DNA of 64,000 nucleotides from Edaphochlamys debaryana (taxonomy: Eukaryota > Chlorophyta > Chlorophyceae > Chlamydomonadales). Below are positions 46,001 to 59,572 of this stretch, in pieces. How positions within the stretch are numbered: position 1 is the stretch's first letter; each line of letters begins with the position of its first letter. The stretch is taken from contig JAEHOE010000052.1 in the NCBI GenBank assembly GCA_016858145.1, positions 248,001 through 312,000 of the forward strand, given 5' to 3'. The notes under the pieces were generated by a model, which saw only the letters and a list, made by a program, of their open reading frames with translations, had not been told where the DNA came from and did not search any database. Made by a program: the position numbers and the translations under genes.

Positions 46001-49000
46001 ATGCCGTACCCCCGTACGACGGCGCCCCCCATGGCGACGGGGCCGGACAGGATGACGGGCGTACCCTGGAGGGGGGCGTGGGTACAACAGGTTGGGGTGG
46101 GGCGGGGGCGAAACAGGTTGGCGGTGGGGTCGAAGCAGGGGGATGCGTGCCATAGCTGGGGCCGACCATACGGTAGCTAGGGCCGCAGGTGGTTGAAAGA
46201 CCCCTACCTAGCGGTGCAACAGGCCACACCGAGCCGACCCACATGGTGGGGCGATTTCGATCACCCCCCTGATCAGCATGCCTAGGGTCCCCACGCTCAC
46301 GTATGCGAGCCCATTGAACGCCGACTCATCAAAGCCGCCACTGCCCTCCGCCGTCGCGTCGCCGCCGTCCGCCTCGGCTCCAGAGCCCGCCGCGAAGCCC
46401 GGCCCTGCGCCAGCGCCAGGGCCCGCGCCAGGCCCGGGGCCCGCGCCAGGCCCCGTGCCGGCGGCTGAGGCCCGCCCGGGCCCCGGGCCGGCCCCCGCCC
46501 CGGCACCGGCACCGGCGCCTGCGGCCGACGGGCCACCCTCCACAACGTGCTGCGGACGGCATCAGGCCCATAAACGTTAGTCGCGCAGGTGTGAAGGAAC
46601 CAAGAAACCGGGAGCTCACAAGACCCGCCACTAAAAGGTCGTCGCACTGTGCTGTAAAGGAAGGCACGTGTGCCTGATGAGACCTTACCGGGCCGCCACC
46701 CCGGCTACCCCAGGGCTCCATGCACACGCACGTTTGATCACCCGCTCTGAAACCCCTGGCAAGCCCGCGCCCCCGCGCGTGTCTGACGGGGCTTCATCGC
46801 AGCCAAGAGCTGGGCGCCCTTAGGTACCGGTACAAAATGAAACCGTCGGTACACGCGCGCTGTGGTAGGGCTCCTTGCACGATGCACTCTAACTGCTATT
46901 CAATCGTTGGCAACCACCTGTAACCACCAGCAACCGCAAGCGCGCGACCTACCGCGTACACCGGCTGCCGCGGCGACTTGTCCCCCGTGCCCCCGGGCGG
47001 CACGCGCCTCCAAGCGCCCGTGGGCTCTACGGCCTCCCGCGCCTCCCGCGGCTGCGCGGCGGGGGGCGGGCGGCGCAGGTACTCCGCGAGGGGCGACTCC
47101 ACGTGAGAGTAGGAGGCGGCCTGGAATGTGGGAATCTGGGCGGAAAGGGAACGAGGACGGCGGCGAAGAGGAACCAGTTGGGGGCGAGGGGGGGCAGGCC
47201 GAGGCCCCCGTGGTCTGCAGGGGCTTCTACCTCAAGGCCCGAACGCAGATCCCTCCTGCCCGAACGCACAGCCCCTGTCCTGACGCCCGAAAACACGGCA
47301 CCTTACCTTGACGTCCGAGTCCTATCCCGAGGCCCTATCCCGAGGCCCTATCCCCCCCTGCCCGAATCCGCAGCCCCTGTCCCCGCCGGCCCCGGGCCCC
47401 GCACCCCACCTTGACGTCCGAGTCGTGGTGCAACGGCCCCACCGGCACCACCTGGCGGGGGGGAGGACGGGGCGAGGAGGGAAGGTTGAAGTGACGTTTC
47501 GGCTAGGGTTGCATCCTGTACGCAGGCGTTGGCGTCCTGTACGCTCCGCTATACCTCATGAAACATAAAGCGAAGAGGAGCTATTGGGAGCAATTTCAGT
47601 CGGAAGTTCGTTCGGTCGTCCGCGGCCAAGGGCCGTAACCCGCACCCTGCCACCATACATGCATCAAAGAACAGAGCAAGCCACGACCCCACCCGAAGGG
47701 GCCACTTCAGAGGCTTGACGCTAGAGGGTGCTAGGGAGTGCTTTGAGTCGTCCCTGGCTAATGAACGTCTTGCGCATTGTAACTGGATTGGGGGGCTGGG
47801 GTGGGGTGGTCTCGCACCTTGGGGTCGAAGGACCCTTCCTCTTCAGCTGGCCCCGGCGGCGTCGCCGGCTTCCGCTCCTTCGGCGCCGCGGGCGGCACCA
47901 TCAGCGGCCGTGCCGGAGACACGTCAGCTAGGGGCGGCGGCTCCGGCGTCGCCCGCCTCTCCTCAGGCGGCGGCGGCGCTGGCGGCGGCAGCGGGGGTTC
48001 CGGCGGCTCCGGCGAAGGCGCCACGGACTGCTCGGATTCCGGTTCCGGTTCCGTCGCGGATTCCGGTTCCGGCTCCGTCGCGGGCGCCGGAGCTGGATCC
48101 GGTTCAGGGACTGGTTCCGTAGCCGGCTCCGGTTCCGGTTCCGGTTCTGGCTCGCGATCCGGCGGCGGCCTCCACGGCGGGCGCGGCTCGGTGGGTGTGT
48201 ACCCGAACTTGTCCAGCAGTGTGGAGAAGGCTTTCTTCTTCTTCTCCAGCTTCTTGCATCCGCGCAGGAGCGACTGTGCGGCAGCAATGGGCAAGCGAGC
48301 GGACGGGCGGCAAGCGCAAGTTACGTGCTAAGGGCCACAGGTCCACGTGATGAGACGAGGACACCTCGGCCCGCGCGTGACATGCACACGCCTAGACGCA
48401 TGTATCAGCATACGCATCTCACCGTACCCTCTCGCGGCGTGAACGCATAGGTCATGAGTCTTCGCGCTTAAAAGAGCCCGGCGGACCCTTACCGACCTGC
48501 TTACCCTTACAGCACTGGCCAACCCCTCCCCCACGCCCCAGCTGAGCCCACCCCGTCAAGGCGCTCAGCCCCATGGCCCTTAGCGGCGCAGCGTACCCTC
48601 CGCCCCCCGCCCTGCCAGCACTGGACATCCCCCACCCCCTCCCGACCCCTCTCCCATGCTCCCACCCTCAGCAGCTCGGCGTACTCGTAGGCGTTCACGT
48701 CGTCGGCCCACATGTCAGCCAGCTGCTCGCCGAGGAGGGGCGGGGGAGGGCAGGGGAGAAGGGAGGGGGATGAGGGCGGGTGCGGAGCGTAGGGGCAGGT
48801 GGGTGATGCGGAAGGCATTTGCAGAACGGCTTGCAAGTTTGCCGTCAAGAGGAAGCGCCGCGAGCCCTAGCTTGGCCTGTCACTTGGACACCATTACCGG
48901 TACTCCACAGCAAGCCCCGAATACAGCATGAGGACAAGCGACCCTCCGTGCTTGCTCTGTGCTGGTGGACTTTGTCCGCAGCGTCTGTGCAACCCAGCCT

Positions 49001-52000
49001 GACTGGTGCTAGGCTGCTACAGCTAGCCACCTGTAGACACTCGCTCACGACGAGACTGAGACCCAAGATCGAGACCCGTGCGCATCTCCAAAACCCCACG
49101 ACTCGCCTCGAACATTGCGTCGAAGAAGTTGGGAAAGTCCATGTACGGCAGGCCCTTGTTGTCGTCCAGCCAGTCCTCGGTCGGGTCGTAGTTCTCGTCC
49201 GCAGGCAGCGAGAAGCGGGGCAGCAGCACCTGGGTGGCGGTTGGCGGTAAACAGTTGGCGTGGCCGTGAGGACAAGGTGGGCGCCACACTGGACCGGCCC
49301 TCGTCCCTTACCCACAGCGACCCAGGTAGTCTCCCCGGGAAGGAGATTGTTGGGCCCACCAATCAAACCCTCCACAACCACCGCCCACCCACCATGGTGA
49401 CCAGCCCCACCACGGCTTCAGGCCCTGTCGCTTCCCGGTACTGACTGACAGACTCCTTAGCAATGACACCATGGACGCATGCACATCCCCCGCGCGTGCC
49501 ACGCAAATCCTGCCCCCACCCACCCACCATTCGCTAAGCCTGACATTGACCGCGACAAAGGCTTTACATGCTACCGTGATCCCCTGCCCACCCCCACCCC
49601 CACCCCCACCCCACCATGGTGACCAGCACTACCATGGCGCTGTAGATGGGCTCGTCCAGGGTGGCGGTGAAGATGTCGTCGTCGTCCACCTCCTGAAGAC
49701 GGGGGTAGAGGAGGGACGAGGGGAGAAGGGGGAAGGTGGGGTGGCGATTGCACCGGGAACGGGACCTTGTGGGGAACAGCGGGTGGGAGTGTTGCAGAGC
49801 CTGTACAATGCGTTCCGCCCGCCGTCCCGTGCCCCTGTTCAGGCCTCAACACCCAGCTCCCCCTCCTTAATTCTCTTGTCCCTCACCTCCCCCACCACCA
49901 CGACCCGGCTCGAGGCCTTGGGCAGCCAGCGCCACCAGTCCCGGATCGCATCCACCACCTGCCGGGGACAGGGACGGGGGCGGGGACGGGGCCAAGGGCA
50001 CGAGGTACCGATGGGCGATGCTTGGCTTGACTCCATTGCCCCATTGCCAAGAATAAAGACGCCAATGCACGCCCCGCACAGCCCCACCTGCTCGTCCGTT
50101 CTAAGCGCCCGCCGTGCCGCCAGCATCTCTGGGGTGTACAGGTCTTCATTGCCCTGCGACGGAGAGGGCGGGGGGCGGCGCGAGGTGCCCGAGACAAGCA
50201 TCAATGCCCAAACGCGGGCAGGGGAGGTAAGGCCGGCGGAAGAATCTCACGCAGACACCTGTGAAACCTCTCGCCTAAGGACTGGCTAGTCGATCGTCTT
50301 GGGGTGGCGGGCAATCCCCGGTGACCCTCTGCGGCCTTATCTCTCCAATCCAAGAGCAAGATCCAAGACCGCCAGTCGCGCATTGCCCGCTCGCTTGGTG
50401 CACTCCAGCCCAGGCCCTCCAAGCACTCACTCGCCCACCGCTCGCTTGCCTTGTGCACAAAACCTAGGTCTCCTTCGCATCAAGGCGGCTCTTCTGGCGC
50501 TCTCAGTCCTTTTTGGGAGCTACAAGTTATCCTACAATCCCGCTGATCTCACCAAAGCCAAAACGCCCCGCAGGCCGCTCCGCACACCCACCTGGTGCGC
50601 ACATATGACCTGGTCCCGCCCACTTCAGCCAGGGTCTCGCCTGTTCCGCTTCATTCGGGAGTCTCTTCTCGCTACTCGCTCGTGACATAGGGTCGGCAGC
50701 TCGGCAAACCCACCTGGTGCGCGTAGTCCACGTCCTCCAGGGCCTCGGCGGAGGCCACCTGCAGCGCCACGTCGGTGGGGCCCTGCTTTGCCTGCGGGCG
50801 GCAGCGAGGGATGGGGGGGTCATAAGCGAGCTGAGCGGGTTCGCGTCGCCACGCACAGTGAAGTGATTTGCAGTGCAGGGCAGACTCGGAAGCACTTCGC
50901 CGTTAGTGAGCTTTGCTTTGTTGGTACCGGCACGCCGTTCGTCCGCTCGCCGGCACCCGGCTCTGCACCCTGAGCCTGTGTTGGGGCCCTTCGCATAGCG
51001 TTTCGTCCCTCCCCGTCATCGGGTCCCACTCGCAGGCCCCGAGCGCCACGCTCCTTTCTCCAGCCTTTGACAGATCGCCCCTGCCCCTTCCTTACCACCA
51101 CCCGGCCTTCCTGCGTTGGCGCCGGGCTCTCCCTCCGTCACCCCATCCACCAGCACACAAGGCGTTGGTCTGGGACCCTTCCAGTCGCTTGCCCGCCTTA
51201 TCCCCCACCGACCCGAGGGATTTGCAGCGCAGGACCACCCACTCGCCCCCAAGTGAGCCCAGGTGCTTCCTCTGCCGCCCCATCCAACAGACCATCTGCT
51301 CTGCCCCCAGCCCACGCGCTCCACCTGCCACCTCCGCCCCACCTGCCACCCAGCCCTCGCCCAACCGACCTGCTCAAGTGCGCTCCGGTTCTCGCTCTCA
51401 AAGGCCGCTCGGTCCTCACTGACCAGGTTGGCAGCCCTGGAGGGGGGGCGTAGGCCATAAGGAAGGATTCAAAGGGGAGGCCTGATGGCGGAGAGCCCGC
51501 GACGTGTCCTGTCCATGGCCACGGCCGGACCAGGGCCCAGAGAGCGCATGAGGCGCCCCTCCCTCGGCCCTCGCTGCCCGTCCGCATCCCCATACGTGCG
51601 GCCTCCTTACCTGCCCATGGCCCCCATCCACCCGCCCCACCCCGCATCTGGCGTCCGCAGCCAACCTCACGCCCAAATCCGGTCTGCCAGCGCCATAGCG
51701 ACACTCCTGCCCGTGGCTCTCCACCTGCCCACAGCCATCAGCTCCCACGCCGAAGCACGGAGGACACGGCCACTTGCCAAACTGGCCTCCCACCCACGGC
51801 CCTGCCCCTGCCCGTGCCCCTGCCCGCTCCCGTGGCTCCCTAGTGTGAGGCTCCCCGCGCCACAGCCTACCCCACGCCCCCGGTCTCCCCGCGCCATGCC
51901 TGCACCCGTGCTCGCGCCCGCGCCCCAGCCCGCGCCCGCAGATCCTTGCCGACCTGCCCACGGCCACCCACCCAGCCATCTGCCAAGCCGACCTCCCACC

Positions 52001-53225
52001 CACGGCCCTGCCCCTGCCCCTGCCCCAGCCCGCGGGGCCCAGCCCCGCACGGCCCAGCCCCTGCGCCAGCCCCAACCCGCGGCCCTGACCCAGCCCCTGC
52101 CCCCAACCCCTAATCCCCAGCTCCCCCGGCTCCCCAGTGAGAGGCTCCCCACCCACCTGCCCACGGCTTGTGCCCGCGCCCGTCCTTTTCCCTACCCACC
52201 TGCCCACGGCTGCCACCGCGTGCTTGGCCCTCCGCCAGCGCAGCACCACGCGACTGACGCCGGCAGTGGCCAGACCCCGCTTCTTGGCACCCGCCTGTGC
52301 ACAGAGGGGAGGGGGGCAGGATAGAGAGGGGAGGGAGGTAACCGGAAGGGGTTTAGTGCATGTAATGGGAGGTCGGAAGGGGCCTAAGTTCAAGCACTTG
52401 ATTTGGACTGATGCCCGAGGGCCGTGGGACTCGGTGGTTCGGGCCGAGTGGATGGCTGCACACTCGCCGGCTGCAAAGCCCCCGTTCCGGCCCGCCTGCC
52501 TCGTGCCCCTCGCCACTTCTCAGCGTCTGCACCCTTCCCGCTGCCCCGCGTCTGCACGGCACACTCCTCCGCGCCCACCTCAACCGGGTTGTGCCACCTG
52601 CCCGCTGTGTGCCAGCTGTCTTCCCCTCCAACCCCACCTGCTTCATGCCCTTCACCGCCCCTCCACCACCCACGACCGGGCAGCAGCACCCAGGCCCGCC
52701 GGCTTCATGCCGTCGCCTCCCCGTTAACCCCACCTGCTTCATGCTCTTCACCATCCGTGCCAGCTTGGCGTCCCCCGCCCTGAACGGCGGCTCCTCGCCC
52801 GCGTCAGTCGCAGGCGCCGCCGCCCCCTCGGTCCCGGCCCCTGTCTCTCCGCCGCCACCGCCGCCTGCCGCAGCAGCGCCGCCACCATCTGCGCCGCCGT
52901 CGGCCGTTGGCGGTTGGCTGTCCGTACTGATCGGGCCGTACACGACGGATGGCTCAATGTCCAGGGAGCTGGCCTCCGGTTCGAGGCTGCCGCCGCCGCC
53001 GCCGCCGCCGCCGCTGGGGCCTGCAGTGTCAGAGACTGCGCCGCTGGCGGGGCCTCCGCCGGCGGCACCATCCCCAGCGGCTTCCCTCGCACCCGCGGAG
53101 GTGCCGCGCTCAGGGGCAGAGGCAGGGCCCGGCGTTTCTGTGGCGGCAGCAGCAGAGGCCTCGCCACCCCCGCCCTCGGGTACGGCCGCATCCGTATCTA
53201 GAGGGGGCTCCTCCGCCTCTGTCAT
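43029..53225 (-). CDS. Unrecognised 1333-residue low-complexity protein, 20 exons
   Basis: Exons: 53225-52734, 52294-52200, 51436-51370, 50791-50714, 50153-50088, 49958-49887, 49692-49633, 49229-49107, 48722-48666, 48273-47818, 47451-47410, 47120-46953, 46549-46301, 46065-45946, 45774-45721, 45579-45497, 45329-45106, 44850-43739, 43577-43518 and 43352-43029. All junctions keep phase; intron 8 uses a GC donor. I do not recognise the family. Residues 1-164 are acidic and Gly/Ala-rich. Residues ~165-370 are the ordered part, including [20 protein letters not shown] and FFDAMFELADMW followed by an EY-x-ELLR helix. Residues ~395-480 are Pro/Glu repeats, ~610-670 are Gly/Pro/Ala repeats, and 835-1206 are Ser/Gly/Pro-rich. 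There is no signal peptide or membrane segment. The FELADMW...EY module reminds me of ciliary proteins, which is only a weak guess. It is divergent from uL4, with 762 bp between starts. Confidence 0.65.
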
Positions 53226-53987
53226 ACTCGTCTGCTCAAGTCAAGCAGCTCGAGCACCTGTGTGAGGCGGCAAGACGAGAGGGACGACGTTTTGCAAAGA
53301 GCGGCGGATGTGAGAGAAAGGCAGCTGTAGCGGGCTAATGCGGTTCGTCCTTGCTGAGGTACGCCGAGCACGGGTTACAAGCCTGACGTGCCCTCGACAC
53401 GGTGGCGAAACCCGGGAGGTAGGCACGGCCGCCGCGCAATTTCCCGACCACTGAGCACATCAAAAGCTCTGTGCAAGTTTGCGCTGAACTCCCTAGACGG
53501 GTGAGGCGTGGCCCCGATGTGCTGGGGCAACATGGGGGCTTCGGGCAGTCGCATTTGTGCTCCGGGCCAGCCTATTGCACCGCTCCACTTACGCGCGCAG
53601 CGCTGCGCACCGCTCTCAGCGCGAGGCCTCGAAGCGACCTGGCGCAACCGAACCAGGCACCGTGCGCGTTCCCCGAGCGACTGTAAATATTCAGACACGT
53701 AATTTACAATCTAAGAAAGGACAAGCAATCAGTCTTGGTAGTTGGAGCGCGCCTAGCCTGGGCATGGCCGTCGAAGTAGCGAGGACAGCGACATACTCTG
53801 CCCCTGGCCAGTAATTCAGGTACACATCAGTACGTATGATGCAAGGGTAGCACCGTCGGGCCCTGAGTCGCTACCCGGCATCGCCCCATCGCGCATCGCA
53901 GCACCCCTAGGCCACTCCTCGCTCGCGCCACACAACTCTGTTCCCTTCACCACTAGGCGCACTTCCCTTTCTGCTTAGGTCACAACC
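53226..53987. promoter_or_regulatory. Bidirectional promoter region
   Basis: These 762 bp lie between divergent start codons (53225 minus, 53988 plus) and must hold the 5' ends of both genes. No clear TATA box is seen for either gene. The only AT-rich segment, near 53680-53725, is the likeliest core region. The uL4 start is preceded by cacaaccATG. Confidence 0.4.
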
Positions 53988-55939
<1,952 letters not shown>

Positions 55940-58712
55940 GCGGCTCACTGCTGGAGCAGCCGTTGGGGGAGCTACCGGACGCTGCCGGGAGCCGTTCCGC
56001 TGGAGCGTTTTGCCTGGGCACAGCGCGTGAACGCACGGAGCGCTCCCAGCGGTCGCGGTGCGGAGCGTGGAGAGCAGGATTCAGTCCTGCGTGTTTGACG
56101 GCGATGGCGGAGCCGGGAGTGCCTCGATCCGCAGACAGGGAAGCGGCGAGCGCCCGGCAGTGCTTGGAGCGCCGGGGGCGGAGGCGCCAGAGCCGCGGAG
56201 GGCGGAGGGCACCGAGCCGGGCGGGCCTAAGGAGGGCGCTGCTGTTCTTGGCATGGCATCACAGGAATGCTTGCGGCGCCAAGTCAAGGGTCCCAGGGGC
56301 TAGCCCCTGTGGGCGCCCTCGGCTGGATGCTGCGCATTCTGTGTGTGCGGCACCTCTAGCGGTGCGGAGACTCGGAGGCGTGGACCTGGCTCTTGGTGCC
56401 CCCGTGTGCGTGGGTTTGCAAGGGATCAAGGGGAGAAGGCTTGGGGTGCAGCGCCCGGTCAACGCGGGGCCCTCGCGGCATTTTTGCCCCTGAGCCGCGG
56501 GCCCCGACGTCGTTGCTGGGTAGCGATTGGGCGGGGGCTCTGACGGAGGAGCAACGTCTGGCGCCAAGGAGGCTACATACTCGGTGGAGGGTGGTGGGCT
56601 AGACGCCTTTGGGGCGTCTGTTGGAGGATATGGAGCGCATTATGAAGGGCAGGGTCTGCAGGGTGCGCACCCCCATGCCCCCGGCCCTCGGCGAGGGTGG
56701 GCGCGTCTGTAAGACACCTGCGTGTGCGGCCGTGTCGGATCCTGCCTCGCCTACGAAATTTACCCGCGTCCGGACCAAGCAGTCCTGGCGTCCTGCGTGC
56801 TGAGACTGTCCCGGCGCGATGTGGGTTTGCTCAGATTCAGCACTGCGGGCCTGGAACCTGTGTCTCTGACCTCTCGACCCAGGCGATGCAGGCAGGCTTG
56901 GTGAAATGGAAAGGCGAAATGCGAACCGTCCTAGCTTCCTGGCATCCTGGGCCTCTGACTTCGTTTGTCGCCCAGAAGGCAGGACCCAATGACCCCTGGT
57001 GGCTCTAGCTCATGACAACCGAGGACTCAGTTCACGGGCTCAACAGCCGAACAGTGTGTACGTCAAGTCCCTTCGCCTCGCACCCCGCCTCACGACCACA
57101 GGCCACCCTGCCTGACACCCCGCAAGCACCCTACTGGCGCCCTCCCTGCGGTCAGGGTCGCACGCACTGCCCCTTCACTCGATGACGGATGTGAGCACAG
57201 GTGATGTAAGGCCCTGCGGTACTTACTATGACCCTGGTGCGCCCCGAGAGCCCCCGTTCACTGCGGACGGTGGGGAGCCACGCTTCATGGCCCGCCGACT
57301 GCCTTAGTCCCGTTGCACCCCAGCACGCACGCCCCCTGTCTCTCGTCAGCCCCCGTGCACGGCATCGCACCGCACCGCACCGGCCCCCCCCGGTTCCGCT
57401 CGCACTTCACATGGTCCGGGTACGGCCGGTTTTTGCCCCGCCCCTTTCCTGCCGCGCAGGTGGCCGCACCGGCTACACCGCCATAGCCCGAGCCCTCGGT
57501 TACCTGCTAGACACTGGCCGCGCTGGCCTTCACCGTCCGCCTGTTCACCTCGCTGGCATGCTATCAAGTCTTCGGCCGCTCACGCTCTGCCCTTCCGTCT
57601 CTGGGACAACACCTTCACTACCCACAGGTTCGGCTCCGTGGGACGTGGGGACGCTTGGGCCTCCGTGGGCGCGCAACTCGCGAACGGGCTCGGGCGATGG
57701 CGGGCCAGGAGCGGAGGACGCACAGCAGCGGCGCACAGGTAAACGACGAGGTAAGCGGGGCTTCTCGGGGCCTTCCTTCAGTGGAGCCGGCTCGCCAGCC
57801 CCTCTCGGTGTACCGACGCGCGGAGCAGCCCGGGGTTACTCTAGGGGGGACTTTCAGCCTGGAAGCCACTTTCGGCGACCAGGTACCCCGTTCACAGGCA
57901 CAGGCATTCTGCGTCGGCCAACATCATGCGACGCCAACACCGCGGCACTACGCCCCGTTGTCTATAATAACCCCGCAAGCAACGTGGCGGTATTCGGCCC
58001 TCAGAGCTCAGACCCTGGCATCTGCGTCCAGAGTTCCAACACCAGTTGCCATGCGTGGCCTCGTTACCTCCCCTGCTTTTACTTCAGCCCGCATGTCCAT
58101 TTGCGCGCTCTGCCAACCCCATCAGTCAACCCTGGGCCTTGGGCCCACCCCCGCAAACAACACTGCGAGGTTCAGCCCTCGGGCCGCCGCCCTCGGCCTG
58201 CAAACACGTCATCACCATGCACGCCCTTGTTGCATGAGGCCTCTCCTGCTTGTCCTCCACCCCGTGTCCCCGTCACGCCCTCATGTCCCTTGCGCATAAC
58301 CTTGTCGAGCCATGCTTGTTTTGTGATACGGTGGCACATGATGCGACAGGACCCAACCGGGCCACCCGACCAGGAACCATTCCAAAAGAACCAGGACAGC
58401 CCCACACAGATGTTACGGTACGGTGACGCGATGCGCCTATGGCTTTGAACCTTCTCAGCTTGACAGCACAATGTATGCATGAAGTGGACGACACGAGGAC
58501 AAGACAACACGCACCTGGACCGCACCTGGGCCGCGTCAACCACCGTTTGAATGCCTGCTATGCAGCACACACGCATGCAGGAGCACAGCTCAAGTCCAGT
58601 GCCAGCACCGCAGGATGGCTAGGGAGCTTGCACCGACGTGCCCCCATCAACACCTTGCACATGCACGCGGACTACAGCCCGTGAGCCCAAGCAATGCGAA
58701 GCACGTGCGGGG
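55940..58712. other. Intergenic region, no supported gene
   Basis: This contains the 3' UTR of the uL4 gene and GC-rich sequence. One plus-strand frame is open for 406 codons (57228-58448). It has no recognisable domain, no matching neighbours through splice sites and a composition dominated by Pro, Arg and Ser, as expected of chance open frames at this GC content. I therefore do not call it a gene. Confidence 0.5.
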
Positions 58713-59207
58713 TTGGGCTTGCCCCAGACTCCGCTCGGAGAGCGGAGCAGGGGCTACGCCTATGCATTCACGTTGGTGAATCGCATAGTAACATAGTTGG
58801 AAGTCTAAGCGTGCTGAGCGCTCGGGCCGCCCCCGCAGCCAGGCAGTGCCGCAGTGTAGAAGCAGAGTGCCGTCTGAAGCATTGTGCAGGACGCAGGGGC
58901 CGCGGGAAGCGCTGGCGAGGGACGCGTTTGCGGACCGCCGACGCGTTTGCGGTGTTCTCCCGAGGCACGCTAGCCTTGCTGCGACGAGCCGCGCGTGCCT
59001 CGCATGCTGCATTCAGCGTGTCGCCTACACAACGCGCAGCTTGTGATGGCGTGCGGCGGGGTGCACGTGCAGTGCCCCGCGCGCCACGCGGCCTACCTCC
59101 CCCCTGCGCCGCCCGCGACCCACCGGCGACCCACCGGCCATGCACACCCAATCCCAAGTCCCTCTCCCAAAAGAAGGGGGGCAAGCCCGGACTGCTGCGC
59201 AGCTCAG
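58713..59207. mobile_element. MITE-like element, dispersed copy
   Basis: This is homologous to the segment inside the macrosatellite unit (5187-5689 and 11017-11519). Near its ends are the 11-bp inverted repeats gggcttgcccc (58715-58725) and ggggcaagccc (59177-59187). Just inside the left end is a second small palindrome, ctccgctcggagagcggag. Similarity is strong in 58840-59207 and patchy before that. No target duplication could be fixed. It is non-coding. Confidence 0.5.
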
Positions 59208-59572
59208 TGGTTTGTTGTCGGTACTTGTTCACTATGCTCTCATGCATTGCCCCACTCCCCTGCGTAATGCTAATGCCTCTCCAATTGAGACGCTTCGATG
59301 ACCGGGTAACGCGCATTCACACACAAAACCAAGCTTCAACCCTCCACACCAAGACCAGGAAGATCAAGCGCCAGCTCTTCCTACCTCACACACAGACGGG
59401 CATGCAGTTACGTGCAACGCCATGCGTTTTTATCGGCTTCGAGACTTGCATGCATTTATGCAGACCTTCCATGCTGTCATTGCTTGGTATGGTATGCCTG
59501 TAGCTTCTACACGGTATGCCTTTTGCCTCTACCCGGCAGTACCAGTTGCGCTTCTGTTTCCGGCCCTTATGC
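59208..59572. other. Probable 3' flank of kinase gene
   Basis: This is moderately AT-richer sequence between the MITE-like element and the kinase stop codon at 59573. It should hold the kinase 3' UTR on the minus strand. I did not find a clear TGTAA signal. Confidence 0.35.

Noticed and set aside
57228..58448. 406-codon plus-strand frame downstream of uL4
   Set aside because: Composition is that of chance GC-rich frames, there is no domain and no compatible exon neighbours. RNA evidence would be needed to revive it.
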